Shown: positions 12,066 to 22,760 of the stretch, in pieces
Numbering within the stretch: the first letter of the stretch is position 1
Layout of the letters: the number at the start of each line of letters is the position of its first letter
Assembly (NCBI GenBank): GCA_037043455.1
Contig: JAWPHD010000283.1
Coordinates: 1-64,000, forward strand
DNA length: 64,000 bases
Direction of reading: 5' to 3'
DNA from: Cyrtodaria siliqua
Lineage: Eukaryota > Mollusca > Bivalvia > Adapedonta > Hiatellidae
Made by a program: the position numbers and the translations under genes
The notes under the pieces: model-generated
Databases searched by the model: none
What the model was told of the DNA's origin: nothing
What the model saw: only the letters and a program-made list of their open reading frames with translations

Positions 12066-12782
12066 AGCCCAGGGGGTCATTGTCGTACTGGGTACTACAG
12101 AAAGGCAACCGGGTTACATTTATGTTTACAGAAATGTACCTGAAAATTATCGAAATCCAGAAAGGCCCCCAAATATACATAAATGTACCCGAGACAAAAT
12201 AACGCAAGAGTACAATGCGAAACTTTCATTAACGATTCACTTTTTTAAAAGTTTAGCTTACATATTTAATGTATTTACGTTTTTAATGGTGCCAATTTAT
12301 ATTTTGAAAAACAATATTTTTGATATCCCTTATTGATGATTCGATTATCAGAATTCCCAATGCAAAATTGCGTGTGTGTGTGTGGTTTTTCCAGTGGGGG
12401 CTTCGGAAATAAAAGTACAGGGATTCCTTCATTAACTATTCTTGAATGACAAGCTGTGTATTTGTTTACATTTTGCGCGGGGTTTGATGATTTACAACTT
12501 CCGGTTTTATGACAATACATTCTAGATTTTATTACTAACTATGGCAGCCTAAATATGTTTTTAAGAATAATAGTGCAATAGTTAATGATAAACATCATTG
12601 TTTAAGTAGTTGTTTATCAAGTTCTAAATTGTTTCAATTCCGCCAATGAGATCTTGTTTGTCTGGCTATGTTTCTGTATATTTGGGGATAGTTCTGGATT
12701 CAAAGATTTTAGGGTACGTTTCTGTATACATAGATGTACCCCGGGTACCTTTCTGTAGTACACAATACGACAATGACCCCAT
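12066..12782. mobile_element. foldback element with ~125-bp inverted ends
   Basis: The left arm begins about 12072 with GGGGTCATTGTCGTACTGGG and the right arm ends about 12782 with its near-complement. Matching blocks in order are TACTACAGAAAGG, a GGGTTACATTTATG-type block, ACAGAAA(T/C)GTACC, AATCCAGAA and CCCCAAATATACA. The arms are about 80% alike by eye. The frames inside each arm (11980-12207 on -, 12646-12882 on +) translate the same repeat, sharing a CSTQYDNDP peptide, and are not evidence for a gene. Confidence 0.7.
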
Positions 12783-12789
12783 CAGCCTT

Positions 12790-13610
12790 ACTTTCGCAGT
12801 ACCTAAAGTCCTGAGTCAGTTGACGGCAAACAAACAATCGTTAATTCTGGCCCCAGCTATTTTTATATCCATCTTGATTTGAGCTTGAACTAGCGCTTCT
12901 AGTAGCTATAGCGCTTAAATTGTATAACTTCCATTTAAACATTTGTGTACATAACGCGCAAGATTGAAAGAGTGGGTTATCAATCTGTTTTACAGCAACA
13001 TTGTTTAAGCAGCCATTACCCAACTGGAAGCTGAAGTATGAAAACATGTGAAAAGAGTAAAATACTAAGAATCAAATGATTGTTCTCTTAAAGGTCCTTT
13101 TTCTCTTTCAGGACGATGTCAAATGGATTGATGGCGAAAATCAATATGAATGGAAATTTCCCTTCAAGAACACATGTCTCTGCAAAATTATAATTGGTAA
13201 TGTATTAATTAAAGGTATTAAATCTAGCTCTGTAGAGGGCAACATGTACAGTACGGCTCACGCGAAGCACACACTAAACTCGATTCGCTGAGTTTGGCCC
13301 TATCGAGTGCCAAGCGAATCTATGCCAAGTCAATGTTTTGATTTGGCGAATCTATGTGGCGAAAGGACACGGAAGTCACTCTGTGTAGAATCCAATTCAC
13401 CAAAAGTTCACACCTTTGGCGATTTATTTTTTGGGAACAAATCTAAATATTCCGACAACTTCAACTTGTCCGACATCGTGCTTGAAAAAAGCAATCAATT
13501 GGCAGAAAAAAACAAACGCCGAGTGCATCTTTCCCGTGCAAATTTGACATGGCTGATAAATATAATGAATACATTCAGTAATTCATTTTGAAGTCTACTT
13601 TAATGAGTCG
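12790..13610. other. non-coding stretch, nothing recognised
   Basis: Frames at 13076-13291 and 13307-13591 have no recognisable domain. GATTCGC/GCGAATC pieces repeat near 13285-13355. Confidence 0.4.
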
Positions 13611-13614
13611 CTGG

Positions 13615-13930
13615 GACTCACATATGTTGAATGTCGGTAGCGCGGCAGATTTGTAACTGGAGGCCACGGGTTCAATCCTCCGTGGTGCCACTGAGTTCCG
13701 TCAGAGTGTTCTTGGGCAAGACCCTTTCCCTTAGCCTCACCCGTCGGATGGGGACGTAAACCGGGCGGTCCCGTGTATCAGGTCTATCCTCCGAGCATGT
13801 TAAAAAAACATAGGAATCTATTCGATAATAAGAGTAGATTCCTATGTATCCTTCCCCTCTCTCTGGGGCGGCTCTAAATAACCTATACTGTGTTGATGAG
13901 CCGTTAAACAACATTCAGTTCAGTAAAACA
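13615..13930 (+). repeat. tRNA-derived SINE, nearly full length
   Basis: The head has GTCGGTAGCGCGGCAGATTT (A-box region) and GGGTTCAATCCTCCGTGGTG (B box and acceptor-like end), the two internal RNA polymerase III promoter blocks of a tRNA. The body has CCGTCGGATGGGGACGTAAA, CCGGGCGGTCCCGTGTATC, CATAGGAATCTATTCGATAA and the end TGTTGATGAGCCGTTAAAC. It closely matches the copy at 50462. An internal inverted repeat, TAGGAATCTA with TAGATTCCTA, is visible at 13811-13843. Confidence 0.88.
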
Positions 13931-15060
13931 TCAGCAAAATATGTGCATACAGTTTCAAAACTGTATCATTTTCGTGTTATTCCTTATTATATATTGCTAC
14001 CATTCTTTGTTTTTCAAAGTATTTCTTTTAGCATATGTGCTTATATGGCGCAGTTGTCTCGGTTCTGTAACGGGTAATCACCATCATAAAAATCTCTGTA
14101 TTTTTTCTTTATTTTATGGTTGCAAACAGTCTACGCAAATTTTAAACAGTTCAATTAGTCCTGAGTAGTTTGACATGCCAATCAAGTGTCAATTTAACTT
14201 TAAACATTTTAATTGCTGTGGCATTTTGTGTTCATCATCCGGGATTTCCTAGTCTATTCTATTCTGTTATCTCAACAGAGAAGCGCAAAGGACCATGACA
14301 CAGTCTAGGGATTTCCATACTAGCGAACACCAACAGTTAGTAGAACATTGTTACTGATTGGATGACAAATAGCTTTTACCCAATCAGAATACGCGTACTA
14401 CATTGTGATTGCGTTCTACTTTAACTGGTGCCGTGTTATATTTGTTCTCTTGTTATCACATCGAAAACGGTTATTTACCACTTGTACAATTTTCGAGCAA
14501 TGCGTCCATCGGACGCACACGTTTAAGAATGATGCGTCCTCAGAAAAAATGTGCGTCTAGGACGCGGGACGCAGAGCAAAATGAATCACTAACATTTCGG
14601 AAAAAAATATGGATTTCAAACTTTTAATGCATTTAATCAAACGTTTTTCCGTTTCTGTTGTCAAAAAATCAGTTCTCCTGAGACCGACATAAATAATTTG
14701 GATACCCATAATCCCCAGCACTAACAACAGGTTTATGACCCGGAATTCTTTACAATTTGTTTGCTTATTTTTACTAAAAATCTCATCGATATAATAATAA
14801 TCAACAGCAGAATCGTAAATCGTTTTACAAACACCGATTAAATAATAATTGTAATTTCCAGTATAGTAATTACTAATTGTATTTTATGTTGTCGCCGCGA
14901 AGCCGGTAATAGGAACCGCCATATAATTATCGTGACATCCGGGCATTCGAATTTTCAAAAAACAAAAATAAAAAATTGTTTTCTGCTTTTTTTAAAGTTA
15001 TTGAATAATTATGCATTAAAATAACTGCAGTAATAAAATGTTGCACCTTTCACCTGTGCA
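13930..15060. other. non-coding stretch with GCGTC repeats
   Basis: Short frames only. At 14500-14580 GATGCGTCC, GTGCGTCTAGGACGC and related pieces repeat on both strands. No gene was recognised. Confidence 0.4.
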
Positions 15061-15064
15061 GTTT

Positions 15065-15175
15065 CAACTCGGCGAACTCCGAGTTTGTATACACAAAGTA
15101 TCGTGGCGTAACCGTTATACGCGAAGTATCGTGGCGTAAGTTCGCCGAGAGCCGATTCCCACGCCGAGTAGTTTT
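15065..15175. repeat. inverted and direct repeat cluster rich in CGCCGAG
   Basis: ACTCGGCGAAC at 15067 is answered by GTTCGCCGAGAG at about 15138, and AAGTATCGTGGCGTAA occurs twice in direct orientation (about 15096 and 15125). It looks like a small foldback element end upstream of the BEN gene. A promoter role cannot be judged. Confidence 0.5.
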
Positions 15176-15465
15176 ATCACCCAAACTCCGCGTAATTACG
15201 CGATTTGTAAATTCCTCACTCAGCATGAAATGGTTGTACGCCGTGGCCTTTTGATATATTAAATGTGTAAATAAACAGATTCGTATATCTTACTTTCCTT
15301 TTCGGTAAATTTGTTCATATATATATCTTTCTTTCCTTTTCAGACAAGTGGTGGAGACCTTTGTGGAGGATGAAATTAAAAGGTTTTTAAAATATGCCCA
15401 GGAAAGGACTGGAGGTTGAGGGAAGAAGAATCAAACGAGACAATTTTTTTTAACTCAATGGCCTG

Positions 15466-15921
15466 GTGACTATCACGAGAAAAATTCAAGGACCAAGCAA
15501 CCAGTCAACAGCAAACTCTAACACAGACCAGTGCTCAACAGTGGATTGTTCTTGCGCTTCCCAAATTGCAATCATGGAACAAAAAAAATTAGAGGAGAAG
15601 ATTGACTTTCTTTTGCAAAACACATCATCAATGCCACCTGCAAACATACTGCAATCCATTCAACTGAACACCCAGCATAATATGCGCACCTCACAAATAC
15701 AGCCAATCACACAGAAAGCAATGCCACTTAACAGGCTGCAGATAACTACACCGACAATATCAAACACACATATTTCACCAACAAGCTCACCAAACACACA
15801 GCATATTTCACCAACAAACTCACTAATGACACAAAACACACAGAAGAATATTCCGTCAGTGAGCCAGCAAGTGGAAAGTATCGATTCCATGGATGACGAC
15901 ATTTATACTGCATATCAAGCT
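15466..15921 (+). CDS. BEN-domain gene, coding exon 1 (N-terminal linker)
   Basis: The frame runs to a donor GCT|GTAAGT at 15921/15922 in phase 0. It joins in phase to the next exon at 17463. The peptide has a Cys cluster (CSTVDCSC), a short charged helix (MEQKKLEEKIDFLLQN), then a Ser/Thr/Gln/Pro-rich low-complexity stretch, and an acidic end (DSMDDDIYTAYQ). Such a linker before a DNA-binding domain is usual for BEN proteins. The start is uncertain: the frame is open only from 15454, because a TAA lies at 15451-15453 after a run of eight T; an ATG at 15394 in the same frame lies before that stop, and the first ATG after it is at 15574. A possible acceptor TTTTCAG precedes 15344. Confidence 0.6.
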
Positions 15922-16021
15922 GTAAGTATCGGTCTATAAATACGTCTTGCTTGACATTTTTAAAGTAAGGAGTATCTTCCATAAATATTTATAATTAAAA
16001 ATATTCACTGATGATACTGCG

Positions 16022-16181
16022 CAGATTATTTAACTGCTGGGATCGATTATAGGGAAATCCTTCATGAGATGGGAGACGTGTGATTCTTTTCACGAAAGAG
16101 CGTATGAGTGAGTGAAAAAACAACATGTTACCATCGATTGAAGGATTTCTCTATAATCGAACACAGCAGTTAAATAATCTG
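16022..16181. mobile_element. 160-bp foldback (MITE-like) element
   Basis: CAGATTATTTAACTGCTGG at the left is matched inversely by the right end AGCAGTTAAATAATCTG, and the match continues through a GATCGATTATAGGGAAATCC block opposite GGATTTCTCTATAATCGA. The arms are about 44 bases with few mismatches. No coding room. Confidence 0.75.
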
Positions 16182-16599
16182 TTTATTACATTTTAAATCA
16201 GTTTGTGCATGATTTTAACCGAAATTATTCGCTTTGTTGAACGTTATCAGCGGATAACGTTGACGTCATTACCACGTTATTGACGTCAACTCGGCGTCAC
16301 AGTTAGTTATTTTTGTGTTCGGAGTTAGATATAATTAGTAATAGTAATAATTTTTAGCTGAGAAATTCCGATCTTTTGCCGATGAAAATGCAATAAAAAC
16401 GTGTTAATCTATTATACTTTTAAAAAAAATGTAGGTATAAAGTGAAGACATATATTCTTTTGTAGAGTTCTAATTTTTGTTGAGCCCGTTTACGGATCTT
16501 GATTTAGCGATTACAATGTTGTCCGGGTATATATTTGTCCATTAGTCTGTTCGTTCATCCGACCTTTCGAAATATAGGTCACATTTGGTCGGATCAGCA

Positions 16600-17445
16600 T
16601 GACATGATGTTGATCCTTGTTGAAAATTATTTTGATTTGACATTATACATGGCCGCCAGCGGCCATCTTTTTTACATAGCGTTACATAGTAGAAACTTGT
16701 AGCGACTACTCCTCTGAAACTACTTGACAGATTTCCATGAAACTTGACAGGAATGTTGCTCTTGATGTCTATTTGATCCCAGCAAAATTTTGGATAGGCC
16801 TGAAATTCAAGATGGCCACCACGGCTAAAAATATATTTTTTAAAAACAAGTTTGTAGCAACTACTTCTTGACGACTGTAAGTGGGATATTGATATCAGAC
16901 TTTTTCTAAAATGATCACCATGACATGATGTTGATCCTTGTCGAAAATTATTTTGATTCAACATTAAACATGGCCGCCAGCGGCCATCTTTTTTACATAG
17001 CGTTACATAGTAGAAACTTGTAGCGACTACTCCTCTGAAACTACTTGACAGATTTCCATGAAACTTGACAGGAATGTTGCTCTTGATGTCTATTTGATCC
17101 CAGCAAAATTTTGGATAGGCCTGAAATTCAAGATGGCCACCACGGCTAAAAATATATTTTTTAAAAACAAGTTTGTAGCAACTACTTCTTGACAACTGTA
17201 AGTGATATTGATATCAGACTTTTTCTAAAATGATCACCATGACATGCTGTTGATCCTTGTCGAAAATTATTTTGATTCAACATTAAACATGACCGCCAGT
17301 GGCCATCTTTGTTTACATAGAGTTATATAGTAAAAACTTGTAACGACTACTCCTGAAACTATGTTACATATTTTTTATGAAACTTCACAGGAATGCTGAT
17401 CTAGCTATCAAAACCTATCAGTAGAGCTTCAAGGTCGTTGACCTC
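16600..17445. repeat. tandem repeat, ~320-bp unit, 2.6 copies
   Basis: GACATGATGTTGATCCTTG at 16601 recurs at 16922 and, with one change, at 17241. Units 1 and 2 are nearly identical over a GGCCGCCAGCGGCCATCTTT palindrome, CTACTTGACAGATTTCCATG and GATGGCCACCACGGCTAAAA. Unit 3 is more diverged and cut short. The repeat sits in the BEN intron; the - strand frame at 16542-17195 is the repeat read twice. Confidence 0.88.
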
Positions 17446-17462
17446 TTTTTTGTTTCATTTAG

Positions 17463-17681
17463 AGTTCCAGCACACATGAAGTCGAGTTGGTTCCTGGCTA
17501 TGGTGTGAGACTATCGGTAGCACAGCTTAATGCCTGCCTTAGAAGGCAAAAAACAGTGGAACTGCCATGGCAAGGCTTTTGATAATTGTGTTTTTTGACG
17601 ACGAGACACTGAGAAACAGTTGTGTGAAGGGTTCTAAATCAAGGGCACCACTAGACGGCACGATTGTGAATGCCATTATTA
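17463..17681 (+). CDS. BEN-domain gene, exon 2, first part of BEN domain, frame broken
   Basis: From 17463 the in-phase frame reads SSSTHEVELVPGYGVRLSV and on to RRQK, the start of a BEN domain. It then runs into TGA TAA at about 17579. From the next frame the expected continuation appears: MARLLIIVFFDDETLRNSC, then VKG and LDGTIVNAII, and a donor A|GTAAGT at 17681/17682. One base is missing near the AAAAAA run at 17548-17553; one more A would join both parts. BEN domains bind DNA and often recruit repressors in the nucleus. The break may be a true inactivating deletion, an allele, or a homopolymer sequencing error. Confidence 0.72.
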
Positions 17682-18134
17682 GTAAGTAGTTTTGAGCTAG
17701 TTTTATTATTACTGTAACTTGACACTGTCCATAATTAAAGCAGATATTGAGCACAAGCAAAAAAACTTTTTTTCACTCATGAAATGTATGTGTAGAAACA
17801 TGATCTCATAGACCCACATAAGTGTGCTGTAATAAATGTGTTGATTAAAAGCTAAAAGGTTTTATTTATTGTTTGTAATCGCTGGCACTGCAATATTTAT
17901 ATCTGTTGCTCATGTGACATCCATTAAAGAGACAATGTCTGTAACTTTTAGCTCTTAAAATACACAATATTACCGTCAGTGTGTTAAATAAGAATGAAAC
18001 ATACAATTTGATTAGTTAAGATTTTGGCTAGCATTATTTTTTATTTACCGATATGTTATTTTGATATCAGATACAGGGTTTATAGAACAGACATGATAAA
18101 CAATACAAATTTAATGTCCGAATCACTTTTTCAG
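17682..18134 (+). other. intron 2 of the BEN gene
   Basis: Bounded by GTAAGT and by CTTTTTCAG at 18126-18134. It contains the dispersed AAAGAGACAATGTCTGTAAC piece shared with 9051. No frame of note. Confidence 0.65.
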
Positions 18135-18253
18135 AATATGTAACATCAAAACGACCAGGCTGTCTGGAGAGGGACATCACCCAGGCCGTAAATCAGAAGT
18201 GTGCCGATGCACGAAATCTGATGAAAATGAAACCTGCAAGTAACAAATTCTAA
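18135..18253 (+). CDS. BEN-domain gene, exon 3, end of BEN domain and stop
   Basis: The split codon A|AA joins exon 2 in the second frame and reads KYVTSKRPGCLERDITQAV, then NQKCADARNLMKMKP and a TAA at 18251-18253. The ITQAVNQKC phrase fits the last helix of a BEN domain, where INxK/R-type residues are typical. Correct phase across this junction supports the exon 2 reading in its second frame. A donor AAG|GTATG follows directly after the stop, so splicing continues into a 3' UTR. Confidence 0.75.
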
Positions 18254-18255
18254 AG

Positions 18256-19665
18256 GTATGTTGGCTGCTGCTAAAATTATATGTAGACTGAAATTAAAGA
18301 CAACAGTTCGGTATTTTTTTTAAATTAAATGCGAGCAGGTTTAAATTAAAAATGATACTGTATAAATAAATCAAGACGCAAATTGTAATGTTGGATAAAA
18401 ACTTCAAGATTGCCACGACTCCCTTTAAATACATTTGGCATTTCATTCACAAAGTCAATATCATATGGTGAAAAAGTTGTTTGTTACGTTAAAGGTCAAG
18501 GTCGGGTGAAGTGGGGATTAGCTGGTTATGTCTCACCACAGTAAATGAACATTCCAAGTTTCATAGCAAATATTTTGATGGTGTTGAAGATGTATGTCTT
18601 AAAAAAAAGAGAAAGAAACCCTATGAAATTTCCTAAGTTTGTCTTTAGAGTTAAGATCAGTGTCACTAGTGGCGTCAGACTTAGTTTCAGAGAGTATTAT
18701 GCCTTACCCCAATCAAGGTACATACCATGTTTCAGAGCAATGTCTTTGATGATAATGTAGGCACTTTGTCTTAAGATCAGTGTAACTAGGTACCGCTTTT
18801 TATATTCCTAGGACTGAAACATTACTGATTGTACTATTAAAATCAAATTGAGTATGAGTACGATAGTTACAGTGTCACTATCAATTTGCCTACGAAATTG
18901 GTAAAGAGTTCTCGTTCGTGAATTAATTTGTGGGAATTATTTTTTTCCCAGCATTATTAAAATTTCACTGGATTTTTACCGTCAACAGCATGCTTTTCGA
19001 AATTGAATGCATGCATTTTAAGATTATTTTAATTGGGTTAGAGTTTGCATGAAAAATACATCCAGAAGCATTTTTCCACCCAATAGACCAACCCCATATT
19101 ATAGAAATGTTTTTTGTTTTGTTTTTGTATTTAGCCCCTACAGAAGGAATTAAAGGAACTATCCCTACATATGTTTTTAAAATTGCTGACTTTGGGGCGT
19201 ACTTGTTTTCAGGAACAGCTGGAGTAAAGCTGATACATATATATATTTACATCTCATTAACTCAATTCCTTTTTCCTCTTCATATGCATTTTAATAAGTG
19301 CCTCCATGAAAAGACGATACGACTGAAGGCTTTCTCGCCTCTCGTCGTTGTGGGTTCAAATCCCTGTGGGAGCTAGACTTGTCCAAGGAGGAAGTGTCGC
19401 TTCTTACGGATGGTGAGAGGTTTATAGTACTGGTTCTACCCAGGAACAATGGGATGGTATGTCTACCACAAAAAAATCGACTGTCATATATGGCCATACA
19501 TAGGTTTAAAATGACCTAAAACACCATTCTGTTCATTTCAAACAAACCATAATGATGAATATGCTAGATATATAGCTGATTTTTTAAAAGTATATTATAT
19601 TTTATATATTTCAAAACCATTTATGTAATTCAATCTGTTCATTATAATATTTTCTTTGATTACAG
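18256..19665 (+). other. 3' UTR intron of the BEN gene (inferred)
   Basis: Donor GTATGT after the stop and acceptor TTTGATTACAG at 19655-19665. The interval contains a SINE-like repeat at 19315 and short meaningless frames. Confidence 0.4.
19315..19460 (+). repeat. tRNA-SINE-like repeat
   Basis: GTGGGTTCAAATCCCTGTGG at about 19349-19368 is a good B box with matching flanks (GGG/CCC), as in a tRNA T arm. Downstream ACGGATGGTGAGAGG and GGTTCTACCCAGGAACAATG are typical SINE-body phrases. The A box is poorly preserved. It is a different family from the 13615/50462 SINE. Confidence 0.5.
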
Positions 19666-19750
19666 GTGGTTGCTGGATCAAAGCCCTGCGCAGGAAACAT
19701 CTGCTGAAGTTCTCAGTTGTAAAAAGAAGATACCAATTAAACCTCAATAT
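19666..19750 (+). other. possible terminal 3' UTR exon of the BEN gene
   Basis: A clear acceptor (TTCTTTGATTACAG) is followed by mixed-composition sequence GTGGTTGCTGGATCAAAGCC and then AATTAAA at 19735-19741, a possible polyadenylation signal. It pairs logically with the donor just after the stop codon. No transcript evidence is available. Confidence 0.35.
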
Positions 19751-19794
19751 TATGTTCAAAGTTTAAACGCTTTCTGTCTTCTTTCTTCACATAT

Positions 19795-20030
19795 TTTACG
19801 CCCTTAGGGACTTATATTAGCTCTTGCGATTGTCCGTCCATCTGTCTGTCCGTCCGTTAACTTTTTGCCTGACAACTGATTGGCTAATAACTTGAAAGTA
19901 TAAGGTCTACAACAATGACACTTTGTAAACATCTTTAGCATGATCCAATGTATGCATCTATGTTGCGACGTCATATATGTTTTGGCGCTTAAGTGTGTCT
20001 GACGTCGTGGCGGTTCTATGTCCATCTGAA
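19795..20030. repeat. dispersed repeat fragment with GTCCGTCC motif
   Basis: TTGTCCGTCCATCTGTCTGT followed by CCGTCCGTTAAC and ACTGATTGGCTAATAACTTG resembles repeats common across molluscs. A similar phrase occurs at 63610-63640. Ends not defined. Confidence 0.4.
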
Positions 20031-20071
20031 TTATTTTTTACTAATTTATTGCAATGTTATGTGATAAAAAT

Positions 20072-20220
20072 GATCTTAAACTCATTCCCATTCCATATAA
20101 GATTTATGAAACTCGTTATGAATTATTTTTAATATTTACTCGCCAAAAGGCTCATTAAAATTAAAATAATTCATAACTCGTTCCATAAATCTTATATGAA
20201 ATGGGAACTCGTTTAAGATC
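20072..20220. mobile_element. 149-bp foldback element
   Basis: GATCTTAAACTCATTCCCAT at the left end is answered by the inverse of the right end GATTTAAGC-like GTTTAAGATC. The pairing continues through ATATAAGATTTATG(G)AAC and CGTTATGAATTATTTT, giving arms of about 55 bases with few mismatches around a short loop near 20145. No coding room. Confidence 0.8.
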
Positions 20221-20282
20221 CTCTATGTATTTTCCATGTTGAAAAATAGTAAACAACATATGATCATCTGCTTACATTTAAA

Positions 20283-22085
20283 CAGGTCTCGGGAAAATGT
20301 AAGCCGGCCCTGTGATTAAGTACACCATATTTAAAAGGAGTTGAATTGAAATTTAAGCAGACCTGTAATGATTTAGGAATTCCAAATCTAAAGGTGTTTT
20401 GTTGGAATTTAAGCAGGCCTTGATATTTAGTTTGTCGAATTTAAAAGGCATTTAAGTAGGCCTTAGATTTAAGTAAGCATCATTTTAAGGTGTTTAATTG
20501 AAATTTAAGTAGGCTTAAAGATATAGTATACCACATTTAAAAGGTGTTTACTTGGAATTTAAGCAGGCCTTGGGATTTAGTGTCGAATTTAAAGGCATTC
20601 AATTGAAATTAAAGTAGCTCCAACAGTTTATTATACCAAATTTAAAAGGTGTTTTATTGAAATGTAAGCAGACATACAGATTTGGTATACCAAATTTAAA
20701 AGGTGTTTAATTGGAATTTAAGCAGGCTTAAATATTTAGTATACCAAATTTAAAAGGTATTTAATTGGAATTTAAACAGGCTTAAATATTTAGTACACCA
20801 AATTTAAAAGGTGTTTTATTGAAATTTAAGTAGGCCTAAGGATTTGGTATACCAAATATAAAAGGCATTTTATTGAAATTTAAGTAGGCCTTAAATTTAA
20901 GTAAACCACATTTAAAGGTGTTTAATTGAAATTTAAGCAGGCTTAACGATTTAGTATACCAAATTTAAAAGGTGTTTTATTGGAATTTAAGCAGGCTTAG
21001 ATATTGAGTATACCAAATGTAAAAGGTATTTAATTGGAATTTAAGCAGACTTGAAGATTTAGTATACCAAATTTAAAAGGTGTTTAATTGGTATTTAAGC
21101 AGGCTCAAAGATCTACTATACGAAATTTAATCGGAATTTAAGCAGGCTTAGATATTGAGTATACCAAATTTAAATGGAATTTAAGCAGGCTTAACGATTT
21201 AGTATACCAAATTAAAATGGAATTTAATGGAAATTTTAGCAGGCTGAACAATTTAATATACCAAATTTAAAAGGTATTTAACTGGAATTTAAGCAGACTA
21301 AAATATTAAGTATACCACATTTAAAAGGTGTTTAATTGGAATTTAAGCAGGCTTAAAGTTTTAGTAAACCGAATTTAAAAGGTGTTTAGCTGGAATTAAA
21401 GTAGGCCTTAGATTTGGTATACCAAATATAAAAGGCATTTTATTGAAATTTAAGTAGGCCTTAAATTTAAGTAAACCCCATTTAAAGGTGTTTAATTGAA
21501 ATTTAAGCAGGCTTAACGATTTAGTATACCAAATGTAAAAGGTGTTTTATTGGAATTTAAGCAGGCTTAGATATTGAGTATACCAAATGTAAAAGGTATT
21601 TAATTGGAATTTAAGCAGACTTGAAGATTTAGTATACAAAATTTAAAAGGTGTTTAATTGGTATTTAAGCAGGCTCAAAGATCTACTATACGAAATTTAA
21701 TTGGAATTTAAGCAGGCTTAGATATTGAGTATACCAAATTTAAATGGAATTTAAGCAGACTTAACGATTTAGTATACCAAAATTAAAATGGAATTTAATG
21801 GAAATTTAAGCAGGCTGAAAAATTAAATATACCAAATTTAAAAGGTATTTAACTGGAATTTAAGCAGACTAAAATATTAAGTATACCAAATTTAAAAGGT
21901 GTTTAATTGGAATTTAAGCAGGCTTAAAGTTTTAGTATACCGAATTTAAAAGGTGTTTAGCTGGAATTTAAGTAGGCCTTAGATTTAGGTAAACCACATT
22001 TAAAGGTGTTAATTGAAATTTAAGCAGGTATAAAGATTTAGTATAGCAAATTTAAAAGAGGTTTAATTGGAATTTAAGCAGACCT
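20283..22085. repeat. 54-bp satellite array with 570-bp higher-order repeat
   Basis: About 33 monomers of roughly 54 bp repeat AATTTAAAAGGTGTTTAATT, GGAATTTAAGCAGGCTTA and a TTTAGTATACC block. A stretch with distinctive variants (AGGCTCAAAGATCTACTATA at 21101 and again at 21671, then short monomers) is duplicated at an offset of 570 bases. The left copies are more diverged. The core AATTTAA..GGTGT is shared with the 41-bp array at 4505. Confidence 0.93.
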
Positions 22086-22335
22086 GAGAATTCAAGATTC
22101 TATATTTAATTTCCACAAAATGCATGTATATGCCATATATAATAACATTTAAGTCCAACTTGAATCATCATAAAAACGCGGAATTTTGTGGAAAATTAAA
22201 TGTTGATTAAATGTAAATTAAACTTCACATTTAATCATAATTTAAATTCACTGTCATTCCATTATATTACAAGTAAAAGTGTAGTTTAATTCTAATTTAA
22301 TTGATGATTAAATGCCTATTTTCATGCAGTGCATA
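22086..22335. repeat. right edge of the 54-bp satellite element
   Basis: TTTAAT-rich sequence ending ATGCCTATTTTCATGCAGTG. Its reverse complement matches the left edge of the 41-bp array at 4355. The sequence between 22086 and 22300 also resembles 4380-4500 in base pattern (TTTAATT and TTAAATG pieces). Confidence 0.5.
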
Positions 22336-22341
22336 ACTTGA

Positions 22342-22712
22342 TTGAATCATTGTCACACCATTGTTACGCCATTCTCACGCCATGGTCACACCATTGTAAC
22401 GCCATTGTCTCACGTCATTGTCACACCATTGTCACATCGTTGTCACGCGCCATTTCCACACCATTGTCACACAATTATCACACCATTGACACACCAGTGT
22501 CACATCATTGTCACACGCCATTGTCACACCATTGTCACACACCATTAACACACTTCATTGGCACACCAGTGTCACACGTCACTGTCACTCTTTTGTCACA
22601 AAATTGGCACACCATTGGCACATGCCACTGTCACTCCAATGTCACACCATTGTCACATGTTATTGTCACTCCATTGTCACTCCAATGTCACGCCATTGTC
22701 ACAATCAAAATT
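22342..22712. repeat. 12-bp minisatellite (CATTGTCACACC)
   Basis: About 30 imperfect units of CATTGTCACACC or CATTGTCACGC. Frames over it read His/Thr-rich nonsense (CHTIVT). It begins some 50 bases past the stop of the HSPA12-like exon on the - strand, so the 3' UTR of that gene probably contains it. Confidence 0.92.
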
Positions 22713-22760
22713 ATAACAGTTACATTTCCAATACGTCTTAAATAAATATTGCAACGTGTA

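Larger units (their letters stand above)
15922..17462 (+). other. intron of the BEN gene holding repeats
   Basis: Donor GTAAGT at 15922 and acceptor TTTCATTTAG ending at 17462, both in phase 0. The intron contains a foldback element at 16022 and a ~320-bp tandem repeat from 16600. The - strand 217-codon frame in the intron reads through that tandem repeat. Confidence 0.65.

Noticed and set aside
16542..17195. 217-codon - strand protein with two similar halves
   Set aside because: It is the 320-bp tandem repeat read through twice, inside an intron on the other strand.
22329..22745. His/Thr-rich proteins over 22.3-22.7 kb
   Set aside because: Translated 12-bp minisatellite; all three + strand frames look alike.
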